Below, in pieces: positions 25,366-37,800 of a DNA stretch of 64,000 nt. The translations under genes and the position numbers were made by a program. Origin of the DNA: Motacilla alba alba. Its lineage: Eukaryota > Chordata > Aves > Passeriformes > Motacillidae. The notes beneath the pieces were generated by a model. The model had not been told where the DNA came from. It saw only the letters and a program-made list of their open reading frames with translations, and searched no databases. How positions within the stretch are numbered: the first letter of the stretch is position 1; each line of letters opens with the position of its first letter. The stretch covers positions 15,905,013 to 15,969,012 of the forward strand of contig NC_052026.1 in the NCBI RefSeq assembly GCF_015832195.1. The letters are read 5' to 3'.

Positions 25366-28300
25366 CACACAACCAACAGGTCCTTTATCAAAGCCCAACA
25401 AGTGTGCTTTTCCTCAGCTGTGGAGAACCCTGTCAGCCAACCCCAGCACTTTATCAACATGTTACCAACCTCCAAGGGGATATTAGGGATCTAAATCCTA
25501 ATCCTGGCAAAATCCCACCACTGCTGCCAGACAAGTATTCCATAGGACACTGAAGAGCAGATTTTAGTCAAAACAGCCACAATTTAGGGCCTCTTTTGGT
25601 CAGAACTACAGCATGAATAAAGCTCAGCTCAGATGCTGAAAAAGAGCAGAGCCAACCAGAGGAAGGGTGTCACCAATCCCTTTGTCTGGCAAGCTTTCTT
25701 CTTGGGCCCAGACTAGCAAAGCATGTGTGCAGCAGGGCAGAGCACGCTGACACAGGCACTGTCCAGTCTGATCTTCAGGCCCTGGGCCTCGTGGTCAGAC
25801 ACATTTTATGTATCAGACACATTTTAGGTACCAGCACTTCACTAGGAGGTGGCCCAGAAGTGCCCTCAGAGCCTGCACAACAGAGGAGTCTTTGGGGTTT
25901 TGTTTAAGAATCAACAACTAAACTCCAGCTCAAAAGGCAAACACTAGTTTACAAATCAGCCAAATCTGGCAAAAGTTTGGATTCAGGCCCAAGCTTTGTG
26001 GCCTGGAGTTCTTTTTATGATGAACTAAATACTGAATCTGAGAATCCACAAATTTCTTGAAAATATGTACTTAATTTGAACTTGAAGTCTAACCCCATAG
26101 TCCAAGTCTATTACTCAAGTCTATATACTCTCCTGGCTGGACATCCAGTTTATGATTACTCTTTTATCTCTGGAAAGCATAATCTGTCCATAGCAATGTC
26201 AACAGCCAGCCATCTGCAGCACATATTTTGCTTCCACTTATAACCTCCACCCTGTGATTCTCCTTATGCAAACCAACAAGCAGCTCCCAGGACTTGGAGC
26301 CTGGCACCCATTCCCTGCTGCAGTCACTGCACACCCTGGGTCTCACACTGAGAAGGAAATTCCAGCCACATGTACAGATGACAACTGAGAAAGCTGCTTC
26401 CTTGCCTGGGCTGAGCAGTGTTTTGCCACTGGGCTTCTCACCCCTTGGTTTGTTCTTCCCCCATCATGAAATTCTGTGCCCTCAGTGAAAATTAATCCCT
26501 CTGCATTTTGTGGTAAAGCAAAAGGTTAGCAGGTGCCACTGAAAAAGGGGAGACAAACTGTTCAAGATTATCTTTCAGAGCTGGGGGTCAGGATCTTTTG
26601 GAGGATTGAGAAATTTAAAAAAAAAATAAAGAGGAAGAAAACCCACTCCAACTGATAAATAAGACAAGTCATATGTCCCTAAAGTACAGCCAAATTCCTT
26701 GGCACTCTCCTTTCCCTCACTGAGATCCCTCCAGCCAGAAGAAGCAACATCTCTCCCTGCCCCCTGCAGTGAACCAAAGAAGCTTGAGGTGCCAGGGCTG
26801 CCCTGAGACCACCCTCAGCTGATGTCTCAGATCAAACACAGCTGCTGGGCAAGATGCTCAAGAGCACTTCGTTGCTCACATGGCTCCTCAGACAGGCTCC
26901 ACCACCTCTCCAGCGCTCCTGCAGCCCTCTCTAGGGCAAAGCATCCATAACTCAGTGTTTCCCTTATATTATATATCACAGATTTTGTGGCAACACAACA
27001 ACTCCACCCAAAAAGCCATGGACCCATTTTTCAGTTTGAATAATTCTATTTAGCTGGAGCTGCCATAACTTTTTCTGGCTCAGTTGTGTGGTCAGGTGTT
27101 GGCCATACAACAGTGACCTTCTAGAGGATCCAGAGATGCACAGGATTTAAAATTTGCAGAGAACAGAACAGGCACTGAAGGCTTTGAGCCTACAGCAGCC
27201 AGAACGAAACAATCAGACTTAGTAACTTCATATCCAACCTCCCATGCCACAGAAAACCATGATTAAACCCAAAATCTAGGCAAAAGAAGGAAACATATTT
27301 ATTGATTTTTATTGATTTCTTCTTAATTTCTGTATGCTGGGGAAGGTTTGTTTGTTTTTTAAGGAGCTGCGCTTTTTGCCATGCTCAGGGAATTTAGAGT
27401 TAAATGTAACTTATGGAATCCCAGGGCTCCAGCAACTGTTAGTATTTCTCTTTAGGAAAATCTGAATGCAAATGTTACAGGTGACATTACTTTGAAGTTC
27501 TATTTTTAGCTTTCCAGTAGATGTTTAATGACATCAGAAAACATTATCCAAGGCAATACAATTAAGCCTTCTCTAAAATCCCTGAACAAAAGATGTCCAG
27601 TACCAGCACACATCCCAGGATACAGTGAGCTGTCAGGTCCCCATGCTCGCCCACACATTGGTGGGGGAAGCTCAGAGCAGGCTCAGATTTTTCACTTGTT
27701 TAAAGCTGATCCCACCATGGACACCATCAGCTGTCACACTCCTGGTTGCTGGGTTCACACACAGATTCATCTCTCTGCATTTTTACAGCAACAGACTCAC
27801 AGTCACCAGGTTAATTTAATAACCAGACACTGCAGGTAATGGGAGTTAGCAGAGAGAGGCTGTGCTGGTATCCTCAGACTAGCAGGATTATAGACCATCA
27901 GATGGCCAAACCACACACTGCTTTTCCTGGGACCCTGATATGAAGATTATGAAGCAGACCAATAGAAGACACAAACTGTGGTACTGTCCTAGCAATTTCT
28001 AGTCCCAGCTTAAACACCAACTTGCTTATGTTGAATTTTCAGCATAAAATTACATTGAAGCACATTGGACTAATCTTGGGGTGCTGCAGTTATTTTACTC
28101 AGGGTCTGTATCAGGCTTTGAGTAGCTGTACACCAGGACAAATAGCCACTGCTGAGCTTTTGTTTTACATATTATTACTGCTAATTTACATGCAATCTTC
28201 ATTCAGTCCTGGCCAGGCCCTATTTTCTCAATCTCCACCTGTTCCTGTGTCACAGGGCATTTGTCTCTGGGCTGGATTGATGGAACGGTGGGGGGGGAAG

Positions 28301-29639
28301 TTTATGGGGTGCTTCCATGGAGATTCCTGAACCCCAGTAGATGCTGAAGAGGGGCTTATATGCACAAATATATTCACAAACAACAGCAAGAGAGCAGGAT
28401 TTACTGGTGCCTGCCACCAAGTCCTGAGTTATGATGAGGACTGTGTCAGTTGAGCTATTTTCAATGTTCTTTTGTTTAGGGTTGATTAGAAGTGCAGTCT
28501 GAGCTGTGCAGCTCCCACTGGCAGCCTGATAAATACAGGCACAGCAGCTTTGTTGATTGTCCTCCTCTCCATTCCCTTTCACTCCCTCTCCTTAAAAATG
28601 CATTTCCAAAACTGCTCCATTCATTCTGTAGTCAGGCCACCAAAGGAAATCAGAATTTACTGGAAGGCCTTCGGATTTCAGAAGGCTGTTTAGGGGAAGT
28701 AAGAGGAAAAAGAAAAATCCCTTGGGAAAATCTCATCTGAAAAAAACACCATAGAGCATTCAGAGAAAAAAAAATCAAATACAAACATTAGGCATGAATA
28801 TACCAACATGCCACTAAATAAAAATAATCCTTAGAGCTTACACAGAGCTTTCTGACTCCACAAAGCAAACATTAACCAATTAGTTAAAGCTAAAACACAA
28901 CGCTAAGGTCAGCTATGCACTAAGCTGCTGCACTGTAAATCTGAACTAAGTCCAGAGACTTAAATCATCATGCTTTGGATTTCCAGCAGCATGGCTGACA
29001 GCAGACCGTGGCCTCTGACTGAACACAAAAGATGTTCTAAACTTTCAAAATCCACTTTCTGTGCACATGGATGTGCTGTGTCCCACTGGAACCTGACTAT
29101 TTGTCTACTACACACATTCCTTCAGCAGATATTTCTATATCCAGGACATATTTCCCGCTGCCCTTTTTTCTACTAAATTTTATAGTGAATAATACTTCTG
29201 GAATTTGATCACACTCACACGAATTCTGAAGTATATGCTGGTGCTTTCAGAGCATCTACTGCATCACCCCTGTGCCCCTCAGCAGCTCTTTAGAGGAAGC
29301 AATTTCTTTGAAGCTCAAAGCTTAGCAGAGCCAGTAAAAGAAAAAATCTCCAAAGCAGCTTACTGAACTTCCAAGTTCTCCAGCTCTAAAACAAACACGC
29401 TTCTATCTCTTTAAATCTGCTTCCTCATAACCACAAACATGTATGTTTTTCATAAAGCTCTGGAAATTGTACTGGGCCCAAGGGAAGGTACCAAGTGGAA
29501 ACCCTGATATCTTGAGATTAGAACTCTACTAGTCCTGAGGTACAATGTGCTGTTTGTAACAATTATAATAATACACCTGTACTACCATTGTCAGTGTGGA
29601 GTAGCCACATGGGGTCTCATTAGTATTGTATTAGGACTG
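25366..29639. other. non-coding stretch, no gene recognised
   Basis: It holds an 18-bp tandem duplication at 25,795-25,830, a 10-bp tandem (attgattttt, attgatttct) at 27,301-27,320 and a G8 run at 28,290-28,297. Open frames here are short and unrecognisable. No repeat family is identified. Confidence 0.55.
25795..25830. repeat. 18-bp tandem duplication, two copies
   Basis: tcagacacattttatgta at 25,795-25,812 is repeated at 25,813-25,830 with one change (t to g). The copies are immediately adjacent, with no third copy. Confidence 0.9.
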
Positions 29640-29900
29640 CATGGGGAAACGGATAATGGCCCATAATGAAAAATGCCAAATTTTCTATATAATAAAAATG
29701 AACTTGATTAATGAAAATCACTTTCAGGGAAAGAGTTACAGCGTTGTTAGAAATAAAAAATGATGTATTAATCCGACACTCTTACAGATGGTCCCAACCT
29801 CCTGACAACTGCTATTCATTTGAGATGCTATTAGCATGCATAATTATGCTAATTAAGTTGTAATTAAGCACCAATTCTTCAGAGGGCTTTTTTTGTCTAT
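29640..29900. promoter_or_regulatory. candidate enhancer-like block with POU/homeobox sites
   Basis: The core at 29,825-29,868 combines attagcat (29,830-29,837) with its mirror atgctaat (29,846-29,853). The second matches the ATGCTAAT-type octamer bound by POU factors. Between and overlapping them is the perfect 12-bp palindrome gcataattatgc (29,838-29,849). Two taattaag copies follow at 29,850-29,857 and 29,861-29,868, 11 bp apart, about one helical turn. The flanks are AT-rich without repeats or open frames. Motif identity is visible; regulatory activity is inferred. Confidence 0.4.
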
Positions 29901-32900
29901 CATTTAATACAACTCAGCTTCAAAGAGTGCTTAAAGCTTTACACAGTGTTTCATGAGAAAGGGGTTCCCAAGTTTCTTAGCAAAGATTCAGCAGCTGAGC
30001 TATGGAACAGGGCCTGTAATCTTTGTTTTGGTTAAAGGGAAAACAGCAAATTGAAGCAGGGTCTGCCAATTGTTGATAAAATAATTAACATTTTCTGCTA
30101 AAATAGCACAGTTCAGACTAGGACAATTATGAAAAGGAGAAAAATGGTATAATTATCAATGGAGCCAACACCAGTGGACTATTATGGCTGCTACCCCCTA
30201 ATTTGAAAAAAATAATTCATTGAAAAGTAGATTCCCGTAAATAATAATAATGGTCCCGATTCAGATACTCTTACACTTGGTGTGTACAGTCCCTCATTCC
30301 AAGACTACTCCTGCAGGCCTAATTTAAATAACAGGGCAAATTGCATCAGCTCAATTTAAATTGATCTGAAAATCAATTTAATTAAACCAGGGCCAATCTC
30401 AGTGTGAACACTCCTGCTTCATTTTAACTTACACCTGTTTCAAATTGATCAAGGATTTGATCCAGTAGAGGAGTTTGGATAAAGCCACTCTTATTCCAGG
30501 ATTTCCACTATTTTAAGGCACCTTTCCTGTTTGAGTAAGGTTAAATCAGATGCAAAAATAACAATCTTTTTTGACAGCTCATTACTAACATTATTATTCA
30601 CACATTTGTGAAAATGAGAGTTGTCTTAAAAGCCAGCAGAAACCCAAGGCCCTGTTTGCCAGTGCTGGCAAATCCTCCCTCCTTTCTGGAACAGGATTGG
30701 GTAGTACTGTGAAAGCCATATTCTCACAATTCCACATCTCCCTCTTTCTAGCACAGTAGATCTGTACTCCTATTTGGGCAAAACAACTCTACTGTCACAT
30801 TAAGCCAAAGGAATATTTTTTATTTTTAACTGATTCAGCTGTTTTCATGTCTTAGGAGCAGAGCTGAAATGCAAATAGCTACTTTTTATTTTTTTAGGGG
30901 AAAAAAAAGTCTCATGATAAAAATATTAAACTATGTACTGTACGTGCAAGTTGACATCGTGAGTATCCAGGCTTGGCCAATTTCCTGGGACCCAAACATT
31001 TGGCTCTAATCCTCATTTAAACAGCCTACAGGACCAAATAATTTTTCTTTCCTTTTACTTCAGACCCCATCCCAAACATTAAGTGCCTTCCCAATAAAAC
31101 CTAAAGCAATGTAGTATTATTTGTCTCACATGGAATACTAAGCAACAGATATAAAAGCATATAAATATTTTTTAAAAAGTAAATGGGAAACACGCACTGT
31201 AAAATCAAAAGTCTCTGCACTAATCTTTGGATAAACACAAATGGTTGCTGTTAAGAAAATGGCCCAGAGGGGATTATCTAAAATACTGTTACACTGCTGA
31301 CAACTTGGCTGTCTCTTTTTTAGTCTCTTTTTTATTATTTTATTGTATTCTTATTTAGAGCTCTATTCTATCATCTGCTGCAATTTCAGATTGGTCTTTA
31401 CTTTTCAGTTAATTCAAGTTTTCAAACCCTGGCAGGATCCACTGGTTCAGATTTCAAATAAAGGCGTAAAAAGTAGAAAAGGGCACTTTTTAAACTGGGA
31501 TGTTTTTGACATTTGGGGTCTTCAGGAATAAAGACACAAATTGGAGGCTGAGGGTTTGACTCTGGAAAAAAAAAGACATTGTAAAAGCAAGCTGGACTGC
31601 TTGGAGCACAACTGATAAATTCCACTCAGCCAGATGCCTACCAGAAATCCCTTGAACAATGTCTGCAGCCAGATTATCAGATTCCTGCATGAACCAGTTC
31701 AGAGGTAAAATCTGCATGATTTCCACATGCATTTTTCCCTTCCCACACATGCAGTTTTTGTTGGGTCATGCATAGACTGAAGCTTGTTGAAGCTGCTAGC
31801 AAACACAGCCTCGTGTGTGAATGTCCAACATCAGACCCTGGGCACTTCCCTTAAAAGCAAATATGGCTACAGGAAAAGCCATGGAAACATCAGAATATGG
31901 GCACGTTGGACAGTTCAGCCCAATTATTCCCTATTTTGATAAAGAAAATACAACTCCAAAAATTCCCACTGATCCATGCAATGCTAAATGCAAGGATGAG
32001 CCGAGTGAAGGCAATCAAGTCTGCAACCCTGTTCTCAGTATCTTCCAAATATTTCTCACTGTAAGGCCCAATTAAAATTTACAGCGTGCTTACAAATGCC
32101 ATCCCTCCAGTGGGAAATCCAGCACCAGAATCCTTCAAAGTCTTTATCCTGCTGGGAAAAAAAGTCTCAGACTCTGTCCCAAAATGTTTTGTTCATTTGT
32201 TCCCCATATAGAGCTTTCCATGGGTTTGCACTGCTGGCAGCTTGTCTGCACCTCAAGAAACGTGTGTTATTTACAGCAGTGGCTTCAGTAAATAACTGAC
32301 ATCATCTACAAAAAAAGACATCCAATACAGGATTTATGCCCAAACAAAATAGAATATATAATATAGCATAGAATGCTTGAAAGCTTTTAATTCAAAATAC
32401 TTTGTGCATTTGTTTTCAGTCTGCTGTATGTCAGCTATATTGAAAACTCCCCAAACTACAAGAAGCTAGTTCAAAGACAACAAATGCAGATTTTTCTTTC
32501 AATACAGATTGTATTAAGGGACTTGTGTGTTCTCTGAATGTCAACCAACCATTGAGTATTGGCAAAAAGCAATTTCTTTAATAGCAAGGTTAATTGAAAT
32601 ACCATTGAAAGCTGATTTCTACTGTACAATCGAAATTAGTGGCTTTACCTGAAAAATCCAATTGGCATTGAAAAAGGTTGCTAGATGATCATAAAATGAT
32701 GAGAAGAATGGTAACTGAAGGAATAAAGTCATGGACAGGGAAACAGAACATACAAGTAATGCTCCAGTTCCATCATTATATGACTTTGTTTCTCAAAAGC
32801 TCTCTTCAACTCATTAAAGATTTTGAAACTTTAAAAATGCTGGAAAATCATAGGAAATTTCTGATTCCCAAGCACTGGGAAAGCAGATCTCTGAAATTCA

Positions 32901-33125
32901 GCAATCTTGGTGAAGAAAATGCAGTGGAGTCATGGCTGCATGTAAAGGCTGCCTTATCCTTCTTTCCTTGGTGGAAAATAGTGTTTTTCTTGTTGAATGA
33001 ATCAAACATTATCTATACACCTCTTTACACTATAATAACAGTTTCCAAAAGCAAGACATAAAAAGAAAAGTGCAAATTTGGAGCTTTCAACAAAGTCTGA
33101 AACAGATAGTTTTCCTCCAGAATTT

Positions 33126-33128
<3 letters not shown>
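29901..33128. other. non-coding stretch with palindrome cluster
   Basis: No gene is seen. The palindrome cluster at about 30,350-30,382 is listed separately. From 31,300 to 32,300 there are short frames on both strands without known domains. Remaining sequence is plain AT-rich DNA. Confidence 0.55.
30351..30381. repeat. overlapping AATTTAAATTGAT palindromes
   Basis: tcaatttaaattga (30,351-30,364) is a perfect 14-bp palindrome. Overlapping it, ttaaattgat (30,356-30,365) and atcaatttaa (30,372-30,381) form a perfect 10-bp inverted repeat with the 6-base spacer ctgaaa. Another caaattgatc follows near 30,440. This may be a homeodomain site cluster or the relic of an old palindrome-rich interspersed repeat. 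Confidence 0.8.

Positions 33129-33160
<32 letters not shown>
33129..33160. repeat. (AT)16 microsatellite
   Basis: Sixteen perfect AT units, followed by acacataaacac. It is self-complementary, so it can form a hairpin and is likely to vary in length between individuals. It lies inside spurious open frames on both strands that read as alternating I/Y. Confidence 0.95.
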
Positions 33161-33167
<7 letters not shown>

Positions 33168-34807
33168 AACACAGACTGTAACAGGCACCTGATCAAATCC
33201 CAAAGTCAGTGGCAGCCTTTCCATTGCCCTCACTGGGATTTAGATCAGATCTATAGTATCTGTTTGCTCCTGGTTTAGGCAAGAACAGAGAAGATTCCTG
33301 ATCCACTGTAGAACTCTGGTCCCCAGACTGAATCAAAAAATTAAGTAGCATACAAAAACCCTCTACACCAAAATTCATATCCAAGTCTAATTCATCTCAA
33401 AAAGAAGTAAAAATGGGATTCTATGTAATCCATTTACCCATCTTCAATACAAGAATCTTCTATTGACTGCACTTGATAAAAACCAAAACCACAATTCAAT
33501 TGGCTTCCTTTGAAGAACGAACAGAAAACAACCCAGAGGCTGCTTCCTTCCCTCCCCACAGTGCAAGAAAAACAGTGAGAAATGATCTTTTGTTCTGTAG
33601 CAAACTCTAAAAGCCTCACAGCCCATATTGTGACACTTCCACAGCAGACCCCAGCAGCAGCAAACTCCTGTGAAGGATGAGAGTTGAGAGAGAAAGTCTG
33701 TAACTATTCCTTGCACTGAAATTTGCCCCCATGTCAAAAACCTGCTGGAATTAAAAGTGATTCAATGTTAGAAACAAAGGAGTGGGATTTTCAGTGACTT
33801 ATTTGGGGGTTCCCTGACTCCTGCAGAAGACACATGGGACTGTTTTTCAGGAATAAATGCTGCTGTCTCTATTGTCAGAATCTATCTTGGGAGTGGCATT
33901 TGGCTCTTTCTTATGGGAGAGAATTTTTTCCAGTAATGCACTGAGTTTATCAAGAAACACAGAAGAGGGGACATTAATATTCACTTTGAGCAAAACACCA
34001 ACTCTGATGATGTTTTTCTTTTTATTCCTACCACTGTTCAATAAGATTAACTCTCATCCACTGAAAAGTTTGTTCACAGTTAAGCCAGAACAAATTTTAC
34101 TCGGCAGAGCAATATGCCCTGAATACAAATAAAGCCCTTACACTTTTTGATTAATGTTATTTCATGCTCCCAGGATACTGGGACAATATCACATATGAAA
34201 CTGAGAAAGTCCCATACAAAATGGAACACAGGGTTACTGTAAAATTAAGAAATGTACATACTGGGGAGAAAAAGTCTGATACTGATACAACGTCAGTCAT
34301 CAGGGTCACTGAGAACCATAGGAAATTATCACCATTTCTTTCATCAAATTTTAATGGTTTTAACCTATAAAAAGACAAATATTAATTTTTGCAAACTAAA
34401 AGAATATCTTGGTGGTATCCTTTCTCATTTACACAAGTGCTTTATTTTGCAATTAAATCCTGATGGCAAAGCACATTATGATCCTAGAGAAGGATTCCCA
34501 TATAAATTCAATGAACTAAGTATTTGGTTTCCTTTTTTTTTAGATTACCCAAAACATTATAATCCTTAGCCATACAAAGCCATAGCAGCTCTACTAAGTT
34601 TCCAAGCAGACAGACATCTAGATTCTTATTTATTCAGTTATATTTGCACACCACACAGGAAAAAGAAACCACATTAAACACTACTAAGGGATCTTGACAA
34701 AGAAAAGGAGTCAATTGAGTGAGCCACACAGAAAGCTCCTAACCATGCCTTCCACTTGACCTAGAATTAAGAGAACTGCCGAGTTTAAGAGTAAAGTTTC
34801 CTCGCTG
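33161..34807. other. non-coding stretch, no gene recognised
   Basis: Several short open frames occur on both strands (33,434-34,569), none with a recognisable domain. No SINE or LINE is identified. Confidence 0.55.
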
Positions 34808-34836
34808 AAAAAAAAAAAAAAAAAGGGGGGGGGGGG
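34808..34836 (+). repeat. A17-G12 homopolymer junction
   Basis: Seventeen A run directly into twelve G, then aagg. G12 alone can supply a quadruplex, and the junction is prone to slippage and sequencing error, so the exact length should be treated with caution. Confidence 0.9.
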
Positions 34837-37800
34837 AAGGAAGAAAAGTCTATGCTTCTTTTCTTAGTCACTCCTTCAAGGAAAATCCTGAAGCCAGAAT
34901 AAAGTTTGCACTGGGTTTTAGTTACAGTTAATGTATAAGCCAACAATGTTTACTCAATATTATATAGGCTTTGCAACACACCACGGCAGTAAATTAGCTT
35001 GATATATTAGCTCTGTGCTGAGAAAATGAGACTGTCCCTGAGATCTGTAAAGCACTGCAAGTATTTCCCCCATGGTACAAAGATGAGTTCAGGTCACAGC
35101 AATAAAATCTAGGCCAACGTGCTGTGCTGCACACAGAAGAAAAACAAGCTCCAGGATCCTTGCTGCCCTCACGTACACATGTGGAAAACATCCACTGACC
35201 ACCACGCTGGCAACACTTGCCAACTCTAAGGATAGGATTTTTTCCTTCTTTTCACCCTTATGACCATCTCAAAAGAGTTTTCCATGGAGAAAAACAGCTG
35301 TAATCTTTCTGTTCTTTCCTCTTCCTACTGATCTCCCCTAAATATAGTTTTCCACTGAAATGAAAAAAAAATAATTAAAAATCGGTATTTGATGGGAAAG
35401 AAGGATTAAGGACATTAAGTTCCTTTCAAGCATCTCTTGTTTTGTTGGCTGTGTATTTTCACCTGACGTTGCTTAGAACAGACTTGTTCTGCTCATCATC
35501 AATTACTCCAGACACACCTTGCTTAAAGGTAAACAGCAAAAGGAGGCTGAGGGATCAGGGTCTTCACATCATGGCACCCGCCCTATGAAACCACTGCCTG
35601 CCACAGGATACCCTCTGGAAGTGATAAAGACACTCAGCTTTTCCCAGGTCCTGTTCCTCTGCAGACCCATTTGCAAAATCAGAAAGTGACATTTCCTGCA
35701 TGCATGAGAGCACCAAGAAGCTCAGAAAAGAGGTAAAGTGGTTTGAATTGCTGAGTAGACAATATTCTGTAACAGCCAAGTACTCTTAGCAAAGCTACAA
35801 TTTGAAGGATGTCCCTATTTGCTGACAAAGACCCTGGTGCTACCTTCCTTTTCCATGCTCGTGGTTTGTCATGTAGGTGTGAAGTGATGAATGAAGAAAC
35901 AGCTCCCTGTTCATTTAAAATCCAAGACCTTGGACTGAACAGTCACTTCTCCCTACATTTTAACCAGATGAAAGAAAACATCATAACCAACTCAAACACC
36001 ACAATTGTACAGCAATAACAAAGCAAACAAAAAAAAAAAAGATACCTGGAAGGACATACAAGCACTACCAAGAGATAAACTACGTATTTTGCCAGACTGA
36101 CATCTTTTCCATAGGTGGACTATCTCTGACACTATGCTAAGTACAGAACAAAACTATTTGATTGCTGGCTTGAGAATTTTTAATTACTCCTCCAAATCAG
36201 ATGGCATAAATCCACACTAGAACACGGGGTAGGTGAATCCTACATTTGACAGCTGATGAGTGTTTGATTGCATGCTGAAGTGCTGTATTTATTATCTCAC
36301 AAGCCTGGTGTCCTGAGGGGGAAAAGTGTGAGCTATACTGGTATTTCAGACTACCGCTGAAGCACACAGCCTTTGCAGTGACACTGCTCTCTTCAGCAGG
36401 GGCACACAACTTTCTGATTGCATCACACTGAAAGCTATCTTAGCAGGGTTGTAATAGCTCCCATTTGACTACAGAACTCAAAACCTTTATCTGTTTAACA
36501 AACAAATGCTCCTAGACTCTTCAAATTTTGTGTAGCATGAACCTAGTAAATGCCAGCAGAGTATTGTACAGGTACAGAAATGTCACTGAAGTTTGGTTAG
36601 TGATTTAAACAGGTGAGGAACCAATTAGGTCAAAAGGACCTACCCATTTGCTCATACTTTAAATCACGGGGTTTTTTACATCTGGTTTTAAGTTACTCAG
36701 TTTGCACTTTCTGCTCCACATTCTTTATTCATTTATTCAAAAATAAATAGTGTGATTTGTTGGAAAGCAGATGCTAAAGTGTGAATATCAGAGCTGGTTT
36801 AGTGCAGACATTTTTAAAACTGTGAAAGCAAAACCTGACTTTTTCCAGTAAGAAAACTCAAGTGTGGAGCTGAAAATAGAAATAACATAAAACAAAACTT
36901 TTTGGTATTTTTTAAAATTTTCTAGCAAGTATTTATGGAAAGTGTCTTCACTATGGAAAAAAAACATTGCTTCCACATAACAGTAAGACATCAGTCAGCC
37001 CAAGTGAGTTATGCTGTCCTGTACTGAAGTCAGGATTCATTAATTCTTTTCCCACTTTCTATATCTGGTACAGCCACAATAGGGATTGGAGGAGTCACAT
37101 GGAGGTTTTGGAAATAGCAGAGGGTTGTAACAAAAAGTACAAGACCAGGATTTTCCTGGGTGCAGCTTTGGTTCCCACTGGAGTCCATGGGTGGTAGGGA
37201 CACTCCCGCTCCCTTTGGATGAATAGGTCTGACACAGAAGCCAAGATGACTCTGACTCAGATGGATCTGAGTATTGGATACATGTGGATCTTGTTAATGA
37301 TAGCAAATAAGTCTTGGTGGCTCAAGCTAAAACCATGTGTTGTCAGGATTTACCAGCATATGAAACAGTTTCATCTTGCACTATAAGCTGGACACCATTC
37401 TTTTCATAGACTGACCCTGAGCACCACTCTCTTTTGGGTACTATTTGTACACCTGTCCCCGGTAAAAATTTATTGCCTAGTCATTATTTTAAACCATCAG
37501 CACAGCTCAGTAGGAGAGTTAAAATCCATTAGCACAATATAAATATACCAGTGCTAACAGCCTCCTATCTTTCCCATCAGTAGAGAAGATATCAGATCTA
37601 CTGTTAAAGGCAAATTGGGGTTATTGAGGAAAATTAAGCTCCTGCCCTGAAACAGGACTTAAATACCAAAGGAAATAAATTTAGAGCTCAAAGAGGAGAC
37701 AGAGAGGGGCGACTTGAACATGAGCTAAACATCCCAGAAATGGTCACCTGAAACTGTGCTGCAGGGTGTATTTTGTTCTGGCAAGGTTTACCATGACAGC

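Noticed and set aside
33002..33278. Frames on both strands with alternating I/Y repeats
   Set aside because: These are simply the translation of the (AT)16 microsatellite.
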